From positions 1 to 15,226 of the forward strand of contig JALONY010000029.1 of the NCBI GenBank assembly GCA_025454715.1: DNA of 15,226 nt. The letters are read 5' to 3'. A program made the translations under genes and the position numbers. The notes under the pieces were generated by a model. The model saw only the letters and a list, made by a program, of their open reading frames with translations, was not told the DNA's origin and ran no database searches. The DNA comes from Anaerolineae bacterium (GTDB taxonomy: Bacteria > Chloroflexota > Anaerolineae > Aggregatilineales > Phototrophicaceae). Shown one piece after another: positions 8,644 to 15,226 of the stretch; within the stretch, counting starts at the first letter, position 1, and each line of letters begins with the position of its first letter.

Positions 8644-9126
8644 ATGGGCAAATCGGTGTTCGAGGGCGCGTTCGACCAGCTCGACCGGACGATTTTGGAG
8701 GAGTTGCAAATGGATGGGCGGTTGAGCATTGCCGACCTCGCACGCAAAATCCACTTGTCGTCCCCGGCGGTCTATCAGCGCATCAAGCGATTGGAGCGGG
8801 CTGGCCTGATCCGCCAGTACGTGGCCTTGCTCGACCGTGAGCGGGTGGGCTATGACCTGTTGTGCTTCGTGCGCCTCAGCCTGAAGCAGCACACCCGTGA
8901 GCAACTGGCCGAGGTGCAGGCCGCCATCGGCGGGCTGAGCGCGGTCTTGGAGTGTTACCACACCGCCGGAAGCTATGACCTGTTGCTGAAGGTGGTGGCC
9001 GCCGACCATCGCGCCCTCGAGCGCTTCATCAGCGAGCACCTGATGACCTTGAACGGGATTGAGAAAATCGAGACCAGCGTGGTCTTGAACGAGATGAAAT
9101 CGACGACCCGCATGGCGTTGAAGTAA
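8644..9126 (+). CDS. Lrp/AsnC-family transcriptional regulator
   Basis: A DNA-binding regulator of 160 residues, the usual size. GTG 8641 and ATG 8644 are both in frame; GAGGGG at 8629-8634 fits either, and I prefer the ATG. The N-terminal winged helix-turn-helix (about 12-60) begins DQLDRTILEELQMDGRLS and carries the recognition part LSSPAVYQRIKRLERAG (38-54). The C-terminal RAM/ligand domain (about 70-157) includes TAGSYDLLLKV (107-117) and ends in SVVLNEMKST. Family members form dimers or octamers and sense amino acids or related small metabolites. The gene is inside the acyl-CoA gene group, 11 bp before a ligase, so local and possibly autogenous control is likely. The effector is unknown. 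Confidence 0.92.
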   Translation: MGKSVFEGAFDQLDRTILEELQMDGRLSIADLARKIHLSSPAVYQRIKRLERAGLIRQYVALLDRERVGYDLLCFVRLSLKQHTREQLAEVQAAIGGLSAVLECYHTAGSYDLLLKVVAADHRALERFISEHLMTLNGIEKIETSVVLNEMKSTTRMALK

Positions 9127-9137
9127 GAGGGTGGGGC

Positions 9138-10697
9138 ATGTACGTTGGGGATTATATCGGTCGTAGGGCGCTATACACGCCTGACGTGCTGGCGGTGGTC
9201 GATGCGGGCAAGGTGCCGCACCGCGCCTTCACCTATAGCGAATTGAACAGCCGCGCCAACCGCCTCGCCAATTGGCTGCGCGACGGGGCGGGGGTGCAGC
9301 ACGGTGACCGCGTGGCGATGCTGGCGCATAACGGCGTGGAGTACCTCGATACGTTTTTTGCGTGTGGCAAGCTGGGGGCGGTGCTGGCTGGCCTGAATTG
9401 GCGCCTGCACTGGCGCGAATTGGCGCAATTAATCGAAAAAACCCGCCCGAAAGTCTTGATTTACTCGGACGAGTTCAAGCCGGTGGTCGAGCAGATTGCC
9501 CAGCACGTGCAGTGCGTTGACCATTGGCTGCACATCGAGGGGGCGGGCATCGCCAACAGCCGCAGCTTCGAGAAGACGTTGGCCGACTCGGTCTTGAGGC
9601 CGGTCACGACCGAGCGCATGACCGAGGAAGACATCGCCTGTTTGATTTTCACCGGCGGCACGACCGGCCTGCCCAAGGCCGCGCAAATCAGCCACCGCAT
9701 GATTGCTTGGAACACGCTCAACACCATCATCCACGACCTGCAACACGGCGACGTGACGGTCAATACCTTCCCGCTGTTTCACACCGGCGGCCTGCTGGTC
9801 TACACGTTGCCGTTGCTGATTTTGGGCGGCACGGTGGTGCTGACGCGCAAATTCGACGCCGAGCAGGTCTTGGCGCTGTTGGAGGATTACGCCGCGACGA
9901 TTTACGCCGGTGTGCCGACCACCTACCAGATGATGACGCAAGCGCCCAACTGGGCGGACATCGACCTCAGCCACCTGCGCTTTTGCACCAGCGGCGGCGC
10001 GCCGTTGCCGGTCACGCTGGTCGAACGGTTCCGCCATGAGAAAGGCGTGGCCTTCAAGCAAGGCTTCGGCATGAGCGAGTTCGGCCCCGGGGTGTTCGCG
10101 CTGGCGCCAGAAGACGCGGTCAGCAAGGCGGGCAGCATCGGGCGCCCCAACTTCTTCGTCGATGCGCGGGTGGTCGATAACCACAACCAGCCGTTGCCGC
10201 CCGGCCAAGTCGGGGAATTGGTGTTGCGCGGCCCCTCGCGCTCATCGGGCTACTTCGACGACCCCGAGGCCAGCGCCGCCGCGGTCGATGACGAGGGCTA
10301 TTTTCATACCGGCGACCTCGCTATGATGGACGAGGGACACTATTTCTTCATCATCGACCGCAAGAAGGACATGTACATCAGCGGTGGTGAAAATATTTAC
10401 CCGACCGAAATCGAGCAGGTGATTTATCGCCACCCGTCGGTCGAAATGTGTGCGGTGGTCGGCATCCCCGACCCGAAATGGGGCGAGGTCGGGAAGGCGT
10501 TCGTGGTGGTCAAGCACGGCCACAGCCTGACCGAGGACGCCTTACTCCAGCACATCCGCTTTCACTTGGCCGGTTACAAAGTCCCGCGCTCGGTCGAGTT
10601 CCGCGATGCGCTACCGATTTCGGCGGCGGGCAAGATTCTCAAGCGTGTTTTGTTGGGCGAGACCGCCCAACCCACCTCACAGGAGCACCCCTCATGA
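9138..10697 (+). CDS. Acyl-CoA synthetase (AMP-forming), second copy
   Basis: A second ANL-superfamily ligase, 519 residues, starting at ATG 9138 just after a GAGGGTGGGG ribosome site. Motifs are the phosphate loop FTGGTTGLPKA (171-181), GFGMSEFGPG (309-318), HTGD (390-393), DRKKDMYISGGENIYPTEIE (408-427) and the C-terminal Lys499 in SAAGKILKRVL. The usual final Gly of the phosphate loop is Ala, and the T-E pair of motif A5 is S-E; both variants are tolerated in this superfamily. It differs clearly from the first ligase, so the two probably take different acids. It lies 11 bp after the regulator gene and overlaps the hydratase gene as ATGA, which indicates one transcript. Confidence 0.9.
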   Translation: MYVGDYIGRRALYTPDVLAVVDAGKVPHRAFTYSELNSRANRLANWLRDGAGVQHGDRVAMLAHNGVEYLDTFFACGKLGAVLAGLNWRLHWRELAQLIEKTRPKVLIYSDEFKPVVEQIAQHVQCVDHWLHIEGAGIANSRSFEKTLADSVLRPVTTERMTEEDIACLIFTGGTTGLPKAAQISHRMIAWNTLNTIIHDLQHGDVTVNTFPLFHTGGLLVYTLPLLILGGTVVLTRKFDAEQVLALLEDYAATIYAGVPTTYQMMTQAPNWADIDLSHLRFCTSGGAPLPVTLVERFRHEKGVAFKQGFGMSEFGPGVFALAPEDAVSKAGSIGRPNFFVDARVVDNHNQPLPPGQVGELVLRGPSRSSGYFDDPEASAAAVDDEGYFHTGDLAMMDEGHYFFIIDRKKDMYISGGENIYPTEIEQVIYRHPSVEMCAVVGIPDPKWGEVGKAFVVVKHGHSLTEDALLQHIRFHLAGYKVPRSVEFRDALPISAAGKILKRVLLGETAQPTSQEHPS

Positions 10698-11092
10698 CCC
10701 TTTCCCTCGGCGCGACCGCCAGCCGGACGCGCACCATCACCGACGCCATGATACAAGCCTTTGCCGAGGCGTCGGGCGATACCAACTCGATTCACCTCGA
10801 CGAGGCGTATGCGGCCTCGACCCCGTTCGGGCGGCGCATCGCCCACGGGATGCTGACCGCCAGCCTGATTTCGGGCATCCTCGGCAACGATTTGCCGGGC
10901 GTCGGCAGCATTTACTTGGGGCAAACCGTCAAGTTCAAAGCCCCCGTTTTCATCGGCGACACCGTGACTGCGACCGTTGAGCTCACGCACTACCGTGAGG
11001 ACAAGCGCATCGCCACGTTCCGCACGACCGTCACGAATCAGGACGGCGTATTGGTCTTGGAAGGGGAAGCGGTGGTGATTGCGCCTGAGTGA
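10694..11092 (+). CDS. MaoC-like (R)-specific enoyl-CoA hydratase
   Basis: A small single-hotdog protein of 132 residues. ATG 10694 overlaps the stop of the ligase (ATGA), with AGGAG at 10681-10685. The catalytic block FAEASGDTNSIHLDEAYA (23-40) holds the Asp29/His34 pair that matches the Asp-His dyad of PhaJ-type hydratases, followed by GRRIAHGMLTASLIS and the GQTVKFKAPVFIGD strand-turn region. Such enzymes add water to trans-2-enoyl-CoA to give (R)-3-hydroxyacyl-CoA, feeding polyester synthesis or degrading modified acyl chains. Translational coupling to the ligase suggests that both act on the same acyl-CoA. Stereospecificity and chain length cannot be read from the sequence. Confidence 0.9.
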   Translation: MTLSLGATASRTRTITDAMIQAFAEASGDTNSIHLDEAYAASTPFGRRIAHGMLTASLISGILGNDLPGVGSIYLGQTVKFKAPVFIGDTVTATVELTHYREDKRIATFRTTVTNQDGVLVLEGEAVVIAPE

Positions 11093-11150
11093 GGCGGCGC
11101 ACCCCCGTTGACCGAACATGCACTACCGCACAAAACGCGAAGGTCTTTTT

Positions 11151-11156
11151 GGAGGA
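11151..11156 (+). promoter_or_regulatory. Strong ribosome binding site of the solute-binding protein gene
   Basis: GGAGGA lies 6 nt before ATG 11163 and is the best Shine-Dalgarno match in the window. It fixes the start, although the frame is open from 11118, and fits the high protein level expected for a binding protein. Confidence 0.8.
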
Positions 11157-11162
11157 ATAACC

Positions 11163-12473
11163 ATGTTACGCAAGCTGTCTTTGTTCTTGGTCTTGTCGGT
11201 GTTGGCCGTGATTGGGGTGGCCTCGGTGGCCGCCCAAGACGAGGAGCCGCTGGTGGTCGGCCTGTTGGTTGATCAGTCGGGCGCGCTGACGATTTATGGC
11301 TATGAGCTGGAATACGGGTTCAAGCTCGGGTTGCTGCACGAGGCGGGCATCAACCTCGACGATTACGAGACGATCGACGAGGCGTTGGCCGCCGTGACCA
11401 TCGCAGGCCGCCCGGTCGAGGTGATCGTGCGCGATAACGCCAGCAACGCCGAGACCGCCGCCAGCCAAGCGCGTGAGCTGATTGAGCAAGAGGGCGCCGA
11501 AATCTTGGTCGGTGCGCCCAGCAGTGGCGTGATGACCGGCGTGCAACAGGTCGCGTTGGACTCCGACGTGATTTTGCTGGCCGCGCCCGCCGCGTCGCCC
11601 GCCATCACCGGTGCCAACTTCAACGTCAACACCTTCCGCGTCTGCCGCAACACCTTCCAAGACTTCTTGGCATTCGCGCCGTATGCCTCGGCGGAGCTGG
11701 GCACCAACTTCGTGATTTTGGCCATCGACAACGACTTCGGGCGCGCCTCGGCGGGTGCCGCCAGCGTGCTGGCCAGCGCCGGTATCACCTTCGTCGAGCA
11801 GATTTTCGCCCCGCTGGAGACCACCGACTTCACCCCGTACCTGCAACAGGTGCTCAACAGCGGCGCGGACGCCGTGCTGCCGATTTGGGCGGGTGACGGG
11901 TCGGTCACGCTGTTCCAACAAATCGCCGAGCTGGGCGTGCAAGAGCAGATGGCGGTGGTGGCCGCGTTCAACTCCAACGACATCGTGGCCGTCAGCGACC
12001 CCAGCACCATCGGCAATATCTCGTGGATTGTGTATCACTACTCGTTCCCCGAAAACCCGATTAACGACTACCTGACCGCCGGTTACGAGAAGTTCTATGC
12101 CGACGTGCCGGACTTGTTCAGCGAGTGCAGCTTCGCCACCGCCCAAGCGCTGGTGCAGGCCGTGACCGCCACCGAGGGCGACACCCTGCCCGAGTCGATG
12201 ATTCCGGCCTTGGAGGGCTTGGTGTTCGAGGGGCCCAAGGGCACCTATGCCATCCGCCCGTCCGACCACCAAGCGCTGGTGCCGATGTACATCGCCCGCC
12301 TCGCTAACCTCGACGACGAAGGCCAGAACTTCTATGAGCTGCTGGCGACCGTGCCGGCCAACGAAATCGTCCCGCCGGTGTTGCTGCCGGAGGCCATCGC
12401 CGCCGAGCGCCTCGCGCTGGACGAGGACTTCAACGCGATGTTGGCCGAGATGGCCGCGCCCGCCGAAGAATAA
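11163..12473 (+). CDS. Liv-type ABC transporter substrate-binding protein (periplasmic-binding fold I)
   Basis: The extracytoplasmic receptor of the importer encoded downstream, 436 residues. Residues 1-24 are a Sec signal peptide: Lys/Arg start MLRK, hydrophobic core, and likely cleavage after VASVAA before QDEE. There is no lipobox cysteine at the cleavage site; the only cysteines are Cys161 and Cys322, which might pair. The mature part begins PLVVGLLVDQSGALTIYGYE (29-48), typical of the Leu/Ile/Val-binding family, and continues with AETAASQARELIEQEGAEILVG (from 97), AIDNDFGRASAG and the late RPSDHQALVPMYIARL block (365-380). Members of this family bind branched-chain amino acids, but others bind amides, urea or aromatic acids. 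Given the CoA ligases just upstream, a carboxylate ligand is plausible. The gene is 70 bp after the hydratase. Confidence 0.93.
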   Translation: MLRKLSLFLVLSVLAVIGVASVAAQDEEPLVVGLLVDQSGALTIYGYELEYGFKLGLLHEAGINLDDYETIDEALAAVTIAGRPVEVIVRDNASNAETAASQARELIEQEGAEILVGAPSSGVMTGVQQVALDSDVILLAAPAASPAITGANFNVNTFRVCRNTFQDFLAFAPYASAELGTNFVILAIDNDFGRASAGAASVLASAGITFVEQIFAPLETTDFTPYLQQVLNSGADAVLPIWAGDGSVTLFQQIAELGVQEQMAVVAAFNSNDIVAVSDPSTIGNISWIVYHYSFPENPINDYLTAGYEKFYADVPDLFSECSFATAQALVQAVTATEGDTLPESMIPALEGLVFEGPKGTYAIRPSDHQALVPMYIARLANLDDEGQNFYELLATVPANEIVPPVLLPEAIAAERLALDEDFNAMLAEMAAPAEE

Positions 12474-12494
12474 GACTCCGCCGCAAGGCGTGCC

Positions 12495-12531
12495 GCGTGT
12501 CCGGTCAGGTGTGGCCGGACACGCCGGTTTT
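12495..12531 (+). terminator. Stem-loop between the binding-protein gene and livG
   Basis: GCGTGTCCGG (12495-12504) is the exact reverse complement of CCGGACACGC (12515-12524). Three more inner pairs (one G-U) leave a GGTG loop. TTTT follows at 12528-12531. It begins 21 bp after the binding-protein stop. Such hairpins commonly stop part of the transcripts and protect the binding-protein mRNA, so that the receptor is made in excess over the membrane and ATPase subunits. Confidence 0.75.
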
Positions 12532-12557
12532 GGTCGGGATAGAAAAGGTTGTTTTTG

Positions 12558-13265
12558 ATGAGCGACGTTCTTTTGGAAGCGCGTAGCCTGCGAAAGGTGT
12601 TCGGCGGGCTGGTGGCGGTCGATGAGGTGTCGGTGCAGGTGCAGCGCGGCGCGATGCACTCGATCATCGGGCCCAACGGGGCGGGCAAGACCACCTTCTT
12701 TAACCTGTTGACGGGGCGCTACCGCCCGACCAGCGGGACGGTGCTGTACCGTGGCAAAGACATCACCCGCGTGGCGGTGCACCAACGGGCGCGGATGGGC
12801 TTGGGGCGGTCGTTCCAGATTACCAACCTGTTCCCCAACCTGACGGTGTTCGAGAACGCCCGCTTGGCCGCGCAAGCGCTGGGCGGCGATGGCTTCCGGT
12901 TTTGGCGGCAGGTCGGGGCGTTCGGGCGGTATGCGCGCCGCGCCGAGGAGGTCTTGGACATCACCGGCCTGAGCAGGGTGGCGCACACGCTGGCCAACGC
13001 GCTGCCGCATGGGGGCAAGCGCAAGCTGGAGCTGGCGATGATTTTGGCCTCCGACCCCGACGTGCTGCTGTTGGACGAGCCGACGGCAGGGATGGCCAGC
13101 GAGCAAGTCATGAGCGTGGTCATGAACATTTCCGACCGAATCACGGTGATGCACCAAGGGCGGGTGCTGGCCGAGGGCGCGCCGCGCCAAATCGCCAATG
13201 ACCGCACGGTACAAGCGGTGTACTTGGGCGAATTGTACGACCTGCCGACGGGAGACGGGGCATGA
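12558..13265 (+). CDS. livG: Liv-type ABC transporter ATP-binding protein LivG, H-loop segment missing
   Basis: One of the two ATPases of the importer. ATG 12558 has AAAAGG at 12543-12548; TTG 12549 is a weaker start. The product is 235 residues; LivG proteins usually have about 255. Present are Walker A GPNGAGKT (38-45), the Q-loop in GRSFQITNLF (Gln87), the signature-like LPHGGKRKLELA (149-160) and Walker B VLLLDEPTAG (169-178). Between Walker B and ISDRITV (191-197) there are only 15 residues, against about 39 in E. coli LivG. The missing part, at Val184-Met185 (13109/13110), contains the helix and strand ending in the H-loop histidine (usually VEHD or VEHN). The loss is in frame. The C-terminal GRVLAEG and VYLGELY are normal. 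The stop overlaps livF as ATGA. ATPase activity is doubtful as written. Confidence 0.93.
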   Translation: MSDVLLEARSLRKVFGGLVAVDEVSVQVQRGAMHSIIGPNGAGKTTFFNLLTGRYRPTSGTVLYRGKDITRVAVHQRARMGLGRSFQITNLFPNLTVFENARLAAQALGGDGFRFWRQVGAFGRYARRAEEVLDITGLSRVAHTLANALPHGGKRKLELAMILASDPDVLLLDEPTAGMASEQVMSVVMNISDRITVMHQGRVLAEGAPRQIANDRTVQAVYLGELYDLPTGDGA

Positions 13266-13966
13266 GCGCGATTTTGAGCGTCAAGGACATCCACACCTTC
13301 ATCGGGCAGTTTCACATCCTCGAGGGGGTGAGCGCCGAGGTGCGCACCGGTGAAATCACCGTATTGTTGGGGCGCAACGGCGCGGGCAAGACCACCACGC
13401 TCCGCAGCATCATGGGGCTGAACCCGCCCAAGCACGGGCAAATCCTGTTCGAGGGCAAGCCGATTCAGGGCAAGACGCCCTACGCCATCGCCCAGATGGG
13501 CATCGGGTACGTGCCGGAGCATCGCGCCATCTTCAAAGGCTTGAGCGTGCGCGAGAACTTGCACTTGGCCGAGCGCGCCAAGGGCGATTTCGCCCGCAAG
13601 GCCGATTTTATCTTCGAGCTGTTCCCCGACCTCAAGCGCTTGATTGACCTGTCGGGCGGCAACCTGAGCGGCGGCCAACAGCAGATGTTGGCGGTGGCGC
13701 GGGCATTGGTGCCCGACAACCGCCTGCTGTTGATTGACGAGCCGAGCGAGGGCTTGGCACCGGTCATCATCGAGCAGTTGATGGCGGCCATCCAGCGGCT
13801 TTCGAGTACGGTATCGGTGTTGCTGGTCGAGCAGAATTTTCGGGTGGCGAGCAAATTGGCGCAGCGCTACGTCATCATCGACGAGGGGCACAGCCCGCTG
13901 AGCGGCCTGATGGCCGACCTCGTGACCGACTCGGCCTTGATCCAAAAATACTTGGGGGTGGCGTAG
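13262..13966 (+). CDS. livF: Liv-type ABC transporter ATP-binding protein LivF
   Basis: The second ATPase of the importer, 234 residues, the usual LivF length. It starts at ATG 13262 inside the livG stop (ATGA). Motifs are Walker A GRNGAGKT (37-44), IGYVPEHRAIF (81-91, the LivF-type Q-loop region, which has no Gln), signature LSGGQQQM (135-142), Walker B RLLLIDEPSEGLAP (154-167) and VLLVEQNF (187-194), where LivF naturally has Gln191 in place of the H-loop histidine. The C-terminus ends in IQKYLGVA as in many homologues. It pairs with LivG below the LivH/LivM membrane dimer. Because LivF lacks the histidine by nature, the defect in LivG leaves the pair without one. Confidence 0.95.
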   Translation: MSAILSVKDIHTFIGQFHILEGVSAEVRTGEITVLLGRNGAGKTTTLRSIMGLNPPKHGQILFEGKPIQGKTPYAIAQMGIGYVPEHRAIFKGLSVRENLHLAERAKGDFARKADFIFELFPDLKRLIDLSGGNLSGGQQQMLAVARALVPDNRLLLIDEPSEGLAPVIIEQLMAAIQRLSSTVSVLLVEQNFRVASKLAQRYVIIDEGHSPLSGLMADLVTDSALIQKYLGVA

Positions 13967-13967
13967 C

Positions 13968-14966
13968 ATGGCGGCCAACCGTTCTTCGTTGCTGGCGACC
14001 GCGCTGTTGCTGGCTGGCCTCGTTGGGGTGGCGGCCTACAACGCGCCGACGCCCGGGCAGTTCGGCATCACGCTGTTGTCGGGCTTGTTTCAGGGGATGT
14101 TGCTGTTCTTGGTGGCGTCGGGCTTGTCGATCGTGTTCGGGCTGATGGACGTGCTCAACCTCGCACAAGGCAGCTACTTCATGATTGGGATGTATGTGGC
14201 CTACGACGCCCAGCACGCAGGCGGCGTGATTGAGCTGACCGGTGCCATCCCAGACCCCAACTTGCGCTTCGTGGTGGCGCTGCTGATGGCTACGGCGGTC
14301 GGGGCAGGGCTGGGCTATGCGCTGGAGCGCGGGCTGTTGCGCCCGCTCTACAGCCGCCCAATCTTCCAATTGGTGCTGACGTTCGGCATCTCGCTGGTCG
14401 CGCTGGAGCTGGTCAAGTTCATCTGGTCTACCACGCCCTATAGCTGGACGGAGTTGTTTGGGGTGCGCGAGAGCGTGTTCGAGGTGTTCGGGCAGCGCTT
14501 CAGCACATACCGGCTGTTCGTGGTGGCGATGGGCGTGGCGCTCATCATCGGCATCGCCTTGATTTTGCAGCGCACGCGCATCGGCATCATCATCCGCGCC
14601 GGTGTGGAAGACCGCGAGATGGTGCAGGCGCTGGGCATCAACGTGCGGTCGGTCTTTACGTTGGTCTTCACGTTGGGGTGTGCGGTGGCGGCCTTCGGCG
14701 GGGCGATTGCCGCGCCGTTTTTGGGCGCTTCGACCTCGCAAGGGAGCGCGTTCTTGCTACAGGCCATCGCGGTGGTGGTGTTGGGCGGCATGGGCAGCTA
14801 TGCCGGGACTGCGGTGGGCAGTGTGGTGGTCGGGCTGGCGGTGGCGGTGGCACAAGACGCCGCGATTGGCACCTCGTTCGCGGTGTTGCCCAGCATCGCC
14901 CCGATGTTGCTGTTGGTCTTGATTTTGCTCATCCGCCCCAGCGGATTGTTCGGGAACTCGAGGTAA
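13968..14966 (+). CDS. livH: Liv-type ABC transporter permease LivH
   Basis: An integral membrane permease subunit of 332 residues. ATG 13968 follows the livF stop by 1 bp, with a G-rich ribosome site at 13953-13960. The protein is strongly hydrophobic with about eight membrane segments. Family blocks are IVFGLMDVLNLAQGSYFMIG (near 55-75), YALERGLLRPLYSRP, VEDREMVQALGINV (the cytoplasmic loop that docks on the ATPases) and the late VVVLGGMGSYAGTAVGSVVVG. The C-terminus RPSGLFGNSR is typical. A 3-bp gap leads to livM. It forms the transport channel with LivM. Confidence 0.95.
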   Translation: MAANRSSLLATALLLAGLVGVAAYNAPTPGQFGITLLSGLFQGMLLFLVASGLSIVFGLMDVLNLAQGSYFMIGMYVAYDAQHAGGVIELTGAIPDPNLRFVVALLMATAVGAGLGYALERGLLRPLYSRPIFQLVLTFGISLVALELVKFIWSTTPYSWTELFGVRESVFEVFGQRFSTYRLFVVAMGVALIIGIALILQRTRIGIIIRAGVEDREMVQALGINVRSVFTLVFTLGCAVAAFGGAIAAPFLGASTSQGSAFLLQAIAVVVLGGMGSYAGTAVGSVVVGLAVAVAQDAAIGTSFAVLPSIAPMLLLVLILLIRPSGLFGNSR

Positions 14967-14969
14967 ACC

Positions 14970-15226
14970 ATGATGTCTCAAGTCTTGGGGTGGGTGCGCC
15001 GCTCGGGGTGGGCGTGGGGGCTGATGGTGTTGCTGGCGGCCTTCCCGTTCATCATCGGCGCGCTGACCGACAGTAGCCCGTATGGGGTGCCGCGTGGCGA
15101 CCGCATGATTATGCGCGGTGAGTCCGTGCGCTGGCAGGCGGTCATGATCGAGGTGTATATCCTCGCGATTTTGGCCATGAGCTATAACCTGCTGTTTGGC
15201 TTTACCGGCGTGATTTCGTTCGGCCA
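14970..15226 (+). CDS. livM: Liv-type ABC transporter permease LivM, 5' part
   Basis: The second permease subunit, cut by the window end after 85 codons. ATG 14970 (or the next codon, ATG 14973) follows GAGG at 14959-14962. A first hydrophobic segment spans about residues 14-31. After a polar stretch rich in Arg and Asp (34-55), a second segment, IEVYILAILAMSYNLLFGFT, begins near residue 60. AMSYNLLFGFTGVISFG is the hallmark N-terminal block of LivM. The polar linker between the first two segments is rather long but is seen in some LivM proteins. It is 3 bp downstream of livH and clearly in the same operon. Confidence 0.92.
   Translation, partial: MMSQVLGWVRRSGWAWGLMVLLAAFPFIIGALTDSSPYGVPRGDRMIMRGESVRWQAVMIEVYILAILAMSYNLLFGFTGVISFG

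Noticed and set aside
11108..11136. TTGACC as a -35 element for the binding-protein gene
   Set aside because: No -10-like hexamer lies 15-18 nt downstream (CACAAA/CAAAAC). The gene may share the upstream transcript.

Overview
The window is GC-rich DNA, about 65% G+C by eye. All 14 genes lie on the + strand and are tightly packed; the first and last are cut by the window edges. The best guess for the source is an uncultured aerobic or facultative Chloroflexota (Anaerolineae-like) bacterium. The guess rests on the protein style, a Sec signal ending in AAQDEEP on the solute-binding protein, and an intergenic repeat of a kind I associate with that phylum. It is inference, not a database result.

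Region 1 (1-4519) is a tetrapyrrole (heme) operon: hemB (3' part), hemE, an oxygen-dependent HemY-type protoporphyrinogen oxidase, and hemL. Spacings are 4 bp, a 20-bp overlap and an ATGA overlap. HemL and HemB make and condense 5-aminolevulinate, and HemE and HemY act late in heme synthesis. hemL is broken: about 35 nt are missing near 3463-3466, which shifts the frame.

Region 2 (4520-4809) is the only long gap. It holds a direct repeat, an inverted repeat, a degenerate tandem repeat and a good intrinsic terminator for the hem operon.

Region 3 (4810-11092) is an acyl-CoA gene group: a KAS III-like condensing enzyme with an unusual active site, an acyl-CoA ligase, a serine alpha/beta hydrolase, an Lrp/AsnC regulator, a second acyl-CoA ligase and a MaoC-type enoyl-CoA hydratase. 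A 12-bp hairpin lies just before the regulator.

Region 4 (11163-15226) is a Liv-type ABC importer: a secreted solute-binding protein, ATPases LivG and LivF, permease LivH and the start of permease LivM. A strong stem-loop separates the binding-protein gene from livG. LivG lacks about 24 residues, including the H-loop histidine. The importer follows two acyl-CoA ligases and a hydratase, so it may bring in a carboxylic acid that these enzymes activate and degrade, rather than an amino acid.

Across the whole window the 5-mers CCWGG and GGWCC are completely absent, although CCSGG and GGSCC occur. About 60 sites of each W-type motif would be expected from composition. Synonymous codon choice visibly avoids them. 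This looks like the imprint of restriction-modification or methylation on the genome. I saw no tRNA, rRNA, CRISPR array, transposase or integrase.
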